Shown: positions 16,121 to 27,351 of the stretch, piece after piece
Layout: every line of letters starts with the position of its first letter
Numbering within the stretch: the first letter of the stretch is position 1
Source: Bryoerythrophyllum caledonicum
Lineage: Eukaryota > Streptophyta > Bryopsida > Pottiales > Pottiaceae
DNA: 64,000 nucleotides
Direction of reading: 5' to 3'
Assembly: GCA_963971425.1 (NCBI GenBank)
Contig: OZ020520.1
Location: 5,994,553 to 6,058,552, forward strand
Program-made: the position numbers and the translations under genes
The notes under the pieces: model-generated
Seen by the model: only the letters and a program-made list of their open reading frames with translations
What the model was told of the DNA's origin: nothing
Databases searched by the model: none

Positions 16121-19100
16121 CGTCCTTCTTGTCCGCCTGCTTTAATCCAACTTCGACTTGTAACAGTCATCAAGATTTCAGAACTTCTAAGGTTTCGGTG
16201 AAGTCACTCACCCATTTCTTTGCAGGCCCCGTATGTCATTTATTCCTGGCCGCCTCTGTTCTTGTTGAAGTCCCTACCTGTACTTGTGAAATGTCAGCGA
16301 ACTATACTTAAGCAATGTCTAGGTATATTGTGGATAATACAGTTTCTGACACTCTCTCATTGGAAAATGTACATTACTACCCACCGCATAGTTCCAAAAA
16401 GAAATATGCCTACATATAAGTCCAAATATGGAGTGGGTGTACATATTTCCAACCTTCTGAAGCGGCTTCCCCTGTTTGGACATTTCGGCTGCCTTTGTTG
16501 CATCAACCTTTGTCACTTTGGACGCTCCCGTTGACTTCTGTGTGTCGCTCTTCCCCGATTTTGACAATCCTATAGGCTTAGGTGTCTTTGACAATGCCTT
16601 TAGCATGTTACCTGGTTGCATTCTACGTCGTTCAGTTCCCGCAGACCCCCCCGGTGTTTCCATGTCATCCTGCACCTTGAATTCATCACAAGTTCGAAAA
16701 TTACTCACAGCATCAACACTAGCCCTGCTATATGTAGAACAGAGAAGTTTACAAGCCCATGTACACCCATGTTATCAACTTCATAGTAATATGACATAGA
16801 CACGATTTGAGATATGAATGGCTTACAGTTCGTAGTGATTACATAGACGATAACAGCACATATACTGATCAAAATTAAATACAGCTAAATTGTCACGACA
16901 ACGTTGCTTGAAACATTGCTATGTTCCTAGACATGTCCAACAACGTCCACACAGACGCGAAGATGTTACCAAAAACGTCCACGCGTTTCCTACATGCTAG
17001 TCCAGATGTCCTGTATAATGTGATGACGTCTGAAGTTCCTCTAAGCACATCCTCCATCACTTTACCCGCTGGGAAGGCTCTGCAGACACCGGCGTATCTA
17101 AGATTGCGTAAACATCATCCTCTTGAGCCTTGTCGCCTTCGTTCGGTGCTTGTGTGAAGCCAAGTGTATCTTCCCCCTCCCCGGTGCCCTCTCCTTCTGC
17201 GGCCTCAATAGAAGGGTCTCCCCCAACATCCTGCCCAACCACCATTCCAACATCCTCGTGGCCGTTGCGATGTGAGACGCCAGAGGCAGCATGGATTGGC
17301 GAGGTTGGGCGCGTTGTGTCTGTGATGGGCGTGGGCGTTGGAGGTTCCTGCAAAGCCACGGAATGGACACACTCTGGGGAATCCGTGGATTGGGTCAGTG
17401 TTGAGTCCGCGTGCGATGTCTTCCCGGCCAAGAGCTCCCGAAACATGGCCTCCATGCGCTGTATGGAGTCTTCAATCTTCGACTCCAGTCGCTTGTTCAA
17501 GAACTCAATCTTCGCCTCCAGACGCTCGTTTGTCGCATCCATTTGTCCCTCCAACTCAACCAAGCGGCTCTGTAAGTCTTCGAGGTCATCCTCCATAGTA
17601 CCACCTGCGCTCTCCTTCTCCTCCTGAATCCGTTCTTCGATCTTGTCCACGATCTCAGACTCCCAGGGTTCTCGATTATGGCGAAGAGTCTCGCCGGATT
17701 CAAACAAAACATCGTTAGAACATGAGAAGTCAATGATAAACAACAACAACGGACCTGTACACCTAAACTCTGCGATGGTCAAGACCCACACTGGACAGAC
17801 ATCCGCGTTTCCCAAGACATGCATAGACGTCCTATGCAACATCCTTCACAATGACGAAGACATGTAGACGTTGTCCGAGACGTGTAGACGTCCTCCAAAA
17901 CGTCCAAGGATGTCTCGACGTTATGGAAGACGTCCACGCGTTATCGAAGACGTCCATAAACGTCTGCAGCAGTGTCCCACGCCGAACGTATAGCTTCGAA
18001 TATGACTGTACATGACATCTTCTTTGACAACATGTTGTTCTTTATAAGTAAAGAAGACAATCCAAAGCCCAACATATAGCAAAATAAAGGTGCCAAGAAG
18101 GAATTTATCATACCAGTTTTACTACAGCCGCCTCACGGAGTGAAGCCATCTTAGACTTGGACTTAGATCCCTTCCCCTTCGAGACTTTTCGCATCTTCTC
18201 TATTGTTAGACGTGACTCCTCAGTGGATCTCTTATGCACGAGCCTGTTCCACTAGGCATCGGTAACTTCAGGTGGTTTGCGCTCCTTGTTGTCGATCATC
18301 CGGTTGAGGCGAAAACGGCGGTTGATCAAAATCTTGTTCACCCTAATGCGAATGAACTCGGGTTCCATGTTCTTCCTTTCCCCCTTCACCACCCAACCTA
18401 CAAAAACAGAAAATCATGAATGGACCGTGACCAGTCGTCTCGAAAAACTAGTAGTACAAGTCATCCAGATTGAGACGGTCAATCTTACAATTGCAAATGA
18501 CCATGCACACTAAAAAATATGTGGACAAGGCCAGCTGTGAGACAGGGTTGGACGTCTTTGGATGTCGCCATGGACATCTCCACCTCTTCGTCGACATGAT
18601 CGTGTCTCAGTGGACATCTCCTACATCCAAGACACATTAAGATATCATCGAAGGACGGCACAACAGTGCCGAGAACAACTTCGATCTCAAGAGACGCAAC
18701 CTGCAAAGCAAAAATCCAAGAGAGACCGCAACACTTTCAAGATGAAGATCATACAGAAATACCGACATCGAAGACAAAATCCTCCCAAAGGAAGGCGAAG
18801 CAAAGCAATTGGAAGACCAACATCAGACAACAAAAATCAGAGAGTACACATGGTACAGCAAGGACGAAAAGAAGTGAAATGCAACCAGCACAACATTGCA
18901 ATGGAGGCGACCTAGTCTCAAAGCACGGAGATTCAATTCATGTCAGGTACAGGCTGCAAAGCAAATGCAGCGTGATCCATAGCAGTCACCGAAAACAACT
19001 CCATGTCAAGAACAGACTACAAGGTGACCAAAATTATAATGAGCCTTAAAATCTGCGGTACTTTGACAGGGGATGACTGAGAGAGCAATACGCGAAGTAA

Positions 19101-19819
19101 GCATTCTAAACAAATCAGGATTCAATGTCACACATAAAAAACATTCCTTTACCTTGCCACAGGCGCTTGAGAAATCGCTCCTTGGTTGCCTCGTCCTGCT
19201 CAACAAAGTTGTAACACGGATCCAAGTTCGTAGCCAGGGCCCGCAAATCCGCCTGGAAGGCCCCCACTAACGCACCGTAAGGCTCACCTTTCTCATCAAC
19301 TCTGATGGGCTTTTTCTCCAGGATCTTCTCGCGACCCACCGAGGCGTGCCTGTTGCTATGGCGAGGCGGTGTTGTGTCCTGAAATATGTCCTCGTCTTCC
19401 ACCTCCTCATCCTCTGGATCTTGTTCCTCCTCTTCGTCGTCTTCGTCTTCATACCCTCTACTGTACAAAAGAAACCCTTGCCTATTTAATTGTTAAAAGC
19501 CCCAAGCACATCCATTGTAGGGCGTCACGGACGTCCACAACGACATCTGCACGTCATGTGTAACATTACTGTGTCCTCACTGACGTCCTTGCCTGTGTCA
19601 GCGTTACAAAAGAATAATATACAAGATCCTCACAGTTCCACTACTCTTATCCACGAGTCTTCAAAATAGAAATTCATACAGAGGCCTCAGACTTTACATT
19701 GATTTCCACTACGTACTCGGAATTGAAGATTAAAATTTACTTCATACAAAGCGTACAAAGTGGAATACAACACACAACATAAAAGGCAATAAATAACGGA
19801 CGAAGCTATTTTGCGTGCC

Positions 19820-19861
19820 GTGAGCGGTGAGCGGAGAGCGGTGAGCGGTGAGCGGTGAGCC
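19820..19861. repeat. Left terminal 7-bp tandem array of the MULE
   Basis: Six head-to-tail 7-mers, GTGAGCG with one GAGAGCG and a final GTGAGCC, starting 22 bases inside the element. It mirrors the right array, making part of the terminal inverted repeat. Likely a binding platform for an element-encoded protein (inference). Confidence 0.9.
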
Positions 19862-21309
19862 TAGAGTAAAATAGTGGGGCATTTTTTGGAAAAAGTTATT
19901 GATAAAGTTGGAATTAATGTAAATGAGAAAGTGAAAATTAAAGCAAAAGGTGACGGTAGAGGGCCTATAGCCATGGATTCCTAGTCTTATATGATTTATT
20001 TGTTTGTATACCAAAGTACCTAGGGAGGTACTTTTTAAGAAGGGGGTGGTGAATGAAATTGGTGAGGGTTGTAGAAACCCTATGACCGTGGATTTCCAAA
20101 ACTCTCTTCAATAAGTGATGTTGCATAAATATCCCTATTATTCAGCATCATGTTTATATGAAACCATTTTGTGTGTTGATTTTTACATTTTATCAGCATT
20201 CATAGAAAATGCAATGCCAGTTACGTTGCATGATCGTACATAATAGAAATAAATAGTATATTTTAAATTTCAGAATACCCGTAGAAAACATGGAATGTTT
20301 TAGGATACAAATTATAATGATTAAAGATACCTCATATATATAGTGGAAAATGTGGACTTGGGAGAATAGAGTGCTTGTGTAGGAAGAGATGATAGGAAGG
20401 ATTTTTGTATATTAAATTACTGGTCAAAGTAGGAGCTAGGTAGACAGTTTTGCAGTGGCATATTATATGTAAAGTAAACTTCATTCCAGAGCATTGTTGA
20501 ATTTTTACATTGCTCAACTTGTTGGTACATGATAAACTTAGTAAATTTAAATGGCCTACAATGAAAGTCTTCATGAATCGACAAATTTTTTAATCTGAGG
20601 AACAAATTTAAATCTCGCAATCTGAAAGACGACACGGTTCAATCAAAATTCCAGACATTAATCTTATTGAATATGAATGAAACCAAACAAAGCAAAAGGC
20701 ATGCAACTCATAGTACTTTAGTGATTCTCATTGGTTATTCATTGTATTCCTTGCTATTGCATGAGTTTTAGAACTATGAATCAGGTTAATATACTCCATG
20801 GGTGCTTACGCTTGAGCAAGCGTATATATGAACTTCAAATTTCACAACGACACTCTTCATGGAAGATACAACAAGTTGGGTAATTGAAGGCAAAAATTTC
20901 ACAATGTAAATATGTTGTTAAATTTGTACTTGTCTTTAACGTTCCAAGAGTTCAAGATATGGAGATCACCAAATGAAGGAAGATTAAAGCAAATAATGTA
21001 ATAGGATGAAGATATATTGGGCTATAGCACTAAAGAAATAGCCAAGAAGTGTAGCATGAAATTTGGTTGTGAGGATGACAAAAAGAAATATATATTTTGC
21101 AAGCCACATTATGTTAGCAGCCAATGAAACAATCGTGCACTGAATTACAGAAAGGCGGGAATTCAATAATTGACCAAATAGAAGTTTGAATTGAGACTGC
21201 TAATATGGAAACAAAATATGGAAATTCTAAAGGATAAGGATCGTTTACAAACAGATCATAACATAAACGCCAAAGAAAAAGGAGAGTCCACAGAAGATAA
21301 AAAGTGTGC
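19862..21309. other. Left flank of the MULE, 3' of the methyltransferase-like gene
   Basis: AT-rich non-coding sequence between the terminal array and the stop codon of the minus-strand gene. It should include that gene's 3' UTR and polyadenylation signals. No further gene is supported. Confidence 0.5.
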
Positions 21310-24300
21310 TCACGCAGATGCAGACGAACTAGAGGCCGAGGAGGAGGATAGGACATGTCTTTCGACGTCTGCTTCTACATCTAGAAAATGGAGCACATGG
21401 GAATCATATCGCCGATTGTGGGTATGGATTTGAGGAGACGAGGTAGTCGCCATTAAGTCTGCGACATGGGCGGCCCAAGGTGGCAGCAGAAAATCTTTGG
21501 TTGGGGAAGCCGCCCTGGCAATCAGACTGCAGAGTCCATAGAAAAATTAGGTTATCAAATCAAGGAATTCTTCACAGAGAATGGCAGAGAATTTCAAATT
21601 TAACAACTTTGAACTTACGTACTCAGTCTATTTCTTTTCACAATCTTGCGGATAGGAATGTCTTCGTCTAAGAGAGTTGCCATTGGAGGCGCCTCGCTTG
21701 GGATGGTCGAATCGACTGATGGCGATGATAGGGCCTTCAACTTCTCGTTGAAGACAACGGTGTCGCTTTCCAAAGCAACAATATGACGGCCGGACATCTG
21801 GCATGCGCGCACAGAATTTCCTGCAAAGGAATAACAAAATTAGTTATGACTACAATTATGTACATTGCTTAAGAAATGAAGAAGACTCACCGATAGAGGC
21901 AAACGCATCTAGAACAACCGCTTGAGGCTGTGATAAAGCCTCGATCAACATCTGGAGGAAGGTAGCGTCCTTCTCACGTGGCCCCCTCCATGGAATGGAT
22001 CCTCGCATGGACTGTGATTCGGCAGAGGTGAAATTGAAAAGAACATCGGATTCTTCCACGCCCATTCCCATCTCACAGAGGGCGTCGTTTTTATTGAACT
22101 TGAAGTTGGCAACATCCACATTCTGTCGAACAAGGAACAAAACACGGAACCTACGCGACTGCGATTGCAATGCACGTCGAATCCAATAGAGACAGTTAGA
22201 ATGAGATATACAATAAAATCAACAAATAAAACATCTGAAATGTAAGAAGGAGGATCGGTTAAGCGCACCTTCAGCGAAGCATCAATGTGCGAGGTGAATG
22301 GGAGGTCGTTTATTGCCCACCAATCTCTGAGGATTTTGAAACCGTATCCGCCCGCATAAGACAACACATCGGACCGGATAGAGGGGACCTCGGGCAAGAA
22401 GATTAGCATCCCGCCCTTGTCATGGAGGAAGAAATCTGAAAACTCAAATAAGCTCTCCACGACCGGAATCGAATACTCGTTCCAGGTTGGAATGTCATTT
22501 GTATGCTTCGAGATGGATGGAACCGGCATCCCGTCAGGGATGTCTGCCAAGATCAAGTCGAATCCACTGTGAGGGCAGTGAGCTGAACGACCTGAACTGC
22601 AAGCTTTCTTCCTCGCCTGGACAAGCACAAGTCAGTAATAGTGTTTTGAAACAATGGCATTGGATGTTTTGTTACAATGAAGAGGATAATTTATAGTTCT
22701 AGTTGTAAAACAATCCTATTCTTTTGGGACAACAACAATCAATAAGTACAGGAAAAGAAATAGACATATCTTGAAATTGAGATGTAAAAAACAAGCTTAA
22801 GTACCTGGAGGCCAAACTTATTCATGGCAAGAAAAGAAATAGACATATCTTGAAATTGAGATGTAAAAAACTAGCTTAAGTACCTGGAGGACAAACTTAT
22901 TCATGGCAAGAAGCGTGGAATGCTGGTCAGGGAAAGAATCCATGATCATAGAGATTGATGTGTTGTCTACAAAGACACTCGCTGGTGGAGGTGGCGAGGT
23001 TCTCCCAGCCTTCACCGTCATGATAAGCATGTTAGAGTTCTGTGAAAGGGGACTTGAAGCGTTCGATGCTTCGGGTGCTGATCGCTTTGATCTCCTCTGA
23101 GACTGCAAGGGCGCCACTAAGGACTCTGAATCCAACATCTCAATGTCATCAATACGAGCGGTGGAGGCCAAAGTGATCAGCTGAGCATGTTGTGAGGCTA
23201 GTTCCGCCTTCGCGGCGGCAAGTGCTTTGGCCACTTCCACTGCTGTAGCCTCCAATTCAGCCTTCGCGGCAGCCTCTGACTCTGCTTTTGCTTTAGCAGC
23301 AACTTCAGCATCAGCGGTAGCCTTTCTCTTGGAGACACGGGTCTTCTTCGCACCAAGTTCTGTAGAAACAGAAGGAAGTATTGTTTCCGTACCCAATAGA
23401 TCTGGCTGGACACTGTTCCGTAATTCGATATCAAATGAAGGAGGCCTCTTAACGGGACAATCCAAATACCAACCACAACGCTCCCAATGCTCACGCCCCC
23501 ATGTCTTCATGATATCGTCAGTGAACATGAACATATCACTAGTCTTCTCCAAGTAATTGGAGAAGGATGGTGGAGTACGAGAAATTGCCTTCCTCGGGAA
23601 TAGAATGTACATGAAGTACCTGTAGAGAGTCCGGTTGATGGCTTGCTTAAGTCCTACTTGCTTCTCGGGTGGATTATTCTTATGAACTCCCTTCCCCTTA
23701 AACTCGTTATGGAAGGCAATATCCCAGAGCTGCACGCGCATCTGTTCAACATATTCGGGTATTGTTTGGATAGGCATACCATGCTCAGGAAAGTAGTCAA
23801 TATTAACCTCCATGTCAGATAATATCCCTTGGAACAATGATTCAGTCTCCCCTGAAAGCTGCAATTACCATTCAAACAATAGTAAGAAATAGAAGCACAA
23901 TGAAATAACACTATCAAAGAATGGTAATTCAGCTTGTACCTGAGCCCACCATGTGGCCTTGTGAAGCCATTCTGGAAAGTCATGGTCTGGGAACTTAGAC
24001 TTTGGAAAGCGAACTTGTTCACGAAGGGAAGATGGCTTGTTCCACCTTTCCAACCATTTCACTTTCATGCTTGGGACCATAGCGGAGGTGGCGAGGTAGT
24101 AGAGCTTCTCCTGAGACATCTCAGGATCATCTTCGCGGTCCTCATAGTGGATTCGAACTTGTTGAAGAAACTCGGAAGTGTGCTTGGGGTCAGCAATTGG
24201 CAATTGCTTCTTGAGCTCAGATGTTAGTTGAACCTTCACTTTCTCAATTGCGGCTGAAACAAAGTCATGAAACTTGGCGGAAGTCCAAAGAGAGTCATCT

Positions 24301-26721
24301 GGAAACTTCTCCTTGAACTTTCGATTAGCATGAGCAGCTGCCTCCCCCAACTCTTGCTACAAAACCAAGCAAGGTGTCGCGTCAACAACACTGAACATTC
24401 TGATCAACACACCAACAATTGAAGTAGGGGAAAGCATCCACTATAACATTGATGAAAAATGCAAGTATACTGAGTAGATGTTATAGAAGAGCAAGAATAC
24501 CTGATAAAGAATTGCGATTAGAGACTTGAATGTCAAGGTATACCATGTTCTGTCCTTGGACTTCTGCTTTGCCTCGGCAGCTGAAATTTCATCCTTGCTC
24601 ACCAAGGACTCAAAATACTGTAGTGGCTGCCCGGCAATGCCCTGAATACGATATAATTTGTGGACAAGGTTCATGGTGACGTGAGATTTTTGGTTCCTCC
24701 TGCAAGCTCAAATTCATAAGTTAGAATTTAATTTCACCAACTAACTGAAAGCAAATGGTAATCATACCAGTTAACTTGGTGAAGAGCTGTTAGTAGAGGA
24801 GCCACTTGACCCTCCACATTGAGGATAATAGATTCCACCGCATAATGCCACTTAGCATCGTTGGAATGGTCTCGATTGATTATTGGCATCCATGCTTGTA
24901 ATCTGTGGTTCCCATCCCAAACATGGAACATTCTTCCAGAAAACTGCTTTAAATCCTCATCCATCTCCAATTCAGTCTCAAATTGTTCATTTGCTTGAGT
25001 CCACAATGGACTCCAAGAATCTGAAATGGCTTGGGTGACAGTTACCGTCTTGCCCTCGTTGTCCTCCATAGCCACGTAGAATACACCGTGGCCATCCATA
25101 TATCCCGTGCTCACAAAATGCGCACCCAAACCCATCACATCATTCTTCAAAGAAGGTCGAACTACCGGTAATGAAATCATTCTGCATAGAGGAATATTCA
25201 ACTTTGATTTGTGCCTTGGTTTAAATCGGAGCCTTTCCAACACAAGGTTAGTATTCACAGATTCTTTGATGACCAGTTCATCCATCTCCTTTCCAAGCTC
25301 GTCGGCGGACATAAGCTTCGAATTCTCATCTGGGTCCTCCAAATCAAGGTCTGCCGTCTCTATCAACGGCTGGACTTCTGCAATATCATGGAAAACCACA
25401 TGAGATTTGGAAATCAAAATGAAACAAAACAAAAGTAAGTCCAATCACATTACCAATACCTTCGTTCTCCTGATCATGTTGGGTGGACTCTAGCATCTCA
25501 TTGAAAGAAGAATCTGAAAACATCACCACGGAAAGAAGGGTGGTGAATATCTAAATGGTGTGCTAATGGTTCACTGAAACTGGAAAAAAAAATCAACATC
25601 CTGTAGGAGGTACAGCTGTGGGCACCTCCCTTGCGGGTCGCAACTTTGGGGCGGGGCTGTCGACATTGACAAAGCCTTCCCCGAGGGGGTGCCGCTGTCG
25701 GCACCCCCTCGGGGAAGGCTTTGTCAATGTCGACAGCCCCGCCCCCCCGACGTGCAGCTGCCGCCTTCTCTCCTACGGGGTGCCGACCGTGATCCAAAGT
25801 CGCGACCCGCAAGGGGGTGCCGACAGCGGCACCCCCTCGAAGGTGGCGCCGCAGATATCGATAGAGAAAATAACGAATAAACTCAAGGATTACGAAGAAG
25901 AGGAGGAAATACATGAGATGCTTACCCTCCATGTCGAGTCTTCGATGATCGCAACTTCCCTCAATCTCGAGGCTGTGGGTGTCGCTCTTTCGATCAGATT
26001 GAAGCCCGTTGTCCTCGGCTGCGACGACTTGCGTCCAAGCCTCACGTTAGATTTAGATTTTGTGAACTCATCAAGCAAGCATGTGAGTGCAATCAGTTGC
26101 GCACTATCGTGAAACCCTACACTGAATGAAATCGTTCCTCCTCTCTTCTTCACTGCGAATGCCTCGAAACCCTTAGCAAATAGAAATGGTTCTTCCTGTC
26201 TACCTCATATCGGCAGCAATAAAACCCTATTTTCTCAAAATGGCAGGTAAGGGCGGGTAAGGGCGGGAACTCACGACGGGATTGGACGGGAACAAGACTT
26301 GGCCATATGTAACAAAAGACTATTGACTTAACGGCTTTAGGGTCTTTTCAGCCTTTGACATCTTGGACCTCGCACAAAATGCTAAAATCACAAAGACAAA
26401 CATAACTTGGACTTGAATTAACTCACATTGATCGCAATCCATGGCCGACCTCGGGGGGGTGCAAATTCCTTTGCCGTTGAATTGCAAATCGAAATTGGGT
26501 TGTTTATCCTCCGTAACGTGCTCTGCAATTCTCTGAAGCTCCGGACCACTCCGACAACTCATAACTGGACTCAAGTCAGATGCATCCTCAAAATTTAAAA
26601 CCCTTGCGGTCTCGCCTGAATCTATCTCCCTCGGCATCGACTTCTTCTCTCTCATTTGCCTACTCCGTTTTAGCGTCTTTGCATCACTAAAGTACAGAGC
26701 TTTTCTCTTTTGCCTCTTCAT
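21310..26721 (-). CDS. MULE cargo protein: ParB-like domain plus class-beta amino-methyltransferase-like domain
   Basis: Eleven exons, all joins in phase: 26721–26427, 26018–25926, 25513–25460, 25377–24768, 24699–24501, 24356–23940, 23858–22884, 22616–22269, 22158–21891, 21820–21619 and 21526–21310. They give about 1225 aa. At about residues 209–310, IPLCRMISLPVVRPSL..VSTGYMDGHGVFYVA..FHVWDGNHRLQAW resembles a ParB/sulfiredoxin fold (IPL start, GxHR-like DGNHR). An Ala/Lys/Glu-rich coiled coil sits in exon 7. The C terminus has amino-MTase motifs in class-beta order: motif IV-like FDLILADIPDGMP (about 900–912), then motif I VLDAFASIGG (about 1079–1088) and GRHIVALESD. The catalytic (D/N/S)PP(Y/F/W) is replaced by DIPD, so activity is doubtful. 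A ParB fold fused to an N4/N6-MTase is known from phage and bacterial proteins. The exon 3 donor could also be six bases further on (in frame). Exon-2 acceptor (GCAG at 26019–26022) is chosen by phase. Confidence 0.8.
22752..22909. repeat. 79-bp tandem duplication over a splice donor
   Basis: Two adjacent 79-bp copies (22752–22830 and 22831–22909) differing at only about two positions. The upstream copy, in the sense of the minus gene, contains the end of exon 7 (…LLAMNKFVLQ) and its GTACTTAAGC donor. The second copy repeats the exon end and donor inside the intron, giving a decoy donor. Confidence 0.92.
25629..25839. repeat. GC-rich nested palindrome in intron 2 of the MULE cargo gene
   Basis: An inner hairpin at 25650–25743 has near-perfect arms of about 45 bp around CTGT, with core GGGTGCCGCTGTCGGCACCC. 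Outer arms at 25629–25649 and 25794–25814 also pair. A further copy of the core, reversed, is at 25813–25838. It stands out from the AT-rich intron. It may be a small foldback element or a structured RNA segment. Confidence 0.85.
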
Positions 26722-27351
26722 AATTTTTGAATTATGATTCTACTTGCATTCAACTCCTCTTTCACCACCACCTTTTAGCGGCCATTCTTGCAAGGTTTCA
26801 ACGTAGTTAATTCAGCAAGTCTGCTCATTTTTATTCAAATTTTTCTAAATTATTGTAAATATCCCACCAATTCTGTGTTCAGATCGTGGAAGTGACTCGA
26901 ATTCTTTGTTATTTTCAATTTCTTATAATTTTATGTGGCGGCCGTTTCAATCTAAACATATCCCTCTCCAGGAAAAACCGTACGAAGGCGGCTCTGAGAT
27001 TAGATCAGCTAATTCAGAGTCATGTTAGTGCTGGCCAAATTCTTTGCCAGATCAAGATTGCTTTCATTAGAATATTATATACAGGATCTGAGAAGCGGAG
27101 CTTATCAATATTAATAGCGCAACATTATTGCAATTTGACGGGCCTTTCCATGTCTCCCTAGCATCATCCATCGTGGATACACGTATGCCCACTGTCCTTT
27201 AATAACCTTATGGTTGCTATAGTTACTCTCAGGGGCTTAAAGTATATATACTCCTATATATCTCCCTTGAATCAACTCTTTCAATGTCGTCTTTGTTAGA
27301 ATTCAATTCACTTTGTCTTTGATAGAATTCAATTCAATTGTCCTCTAAATT
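26722..27351. promoter_or_regulatory. Divergent promoter region of the MULE genes
   Basis: A 630-bp gap separates the two start codons, which point away from each other, so one region must drive both. It is AT-rich and has TATATATA-like stretches near 27240–27260, about 100 bp upstream of the transposase ATG. No individual element is proven. Confidence 0.6.

Noticed and set aside
18485-18706. Extra exon of the TNPA-like gene near 18.7 kb
   Set aside because: The acceptor there leads to a stop in the required phase, whereas 18397–18114 continues the frame directly.
25890-26153. Separate 87-residue minus-strand gene in the MULE
   Set aside because: This frame competes with exon 2 of the cargo gene, which joins both neighbours in phase in another frame.
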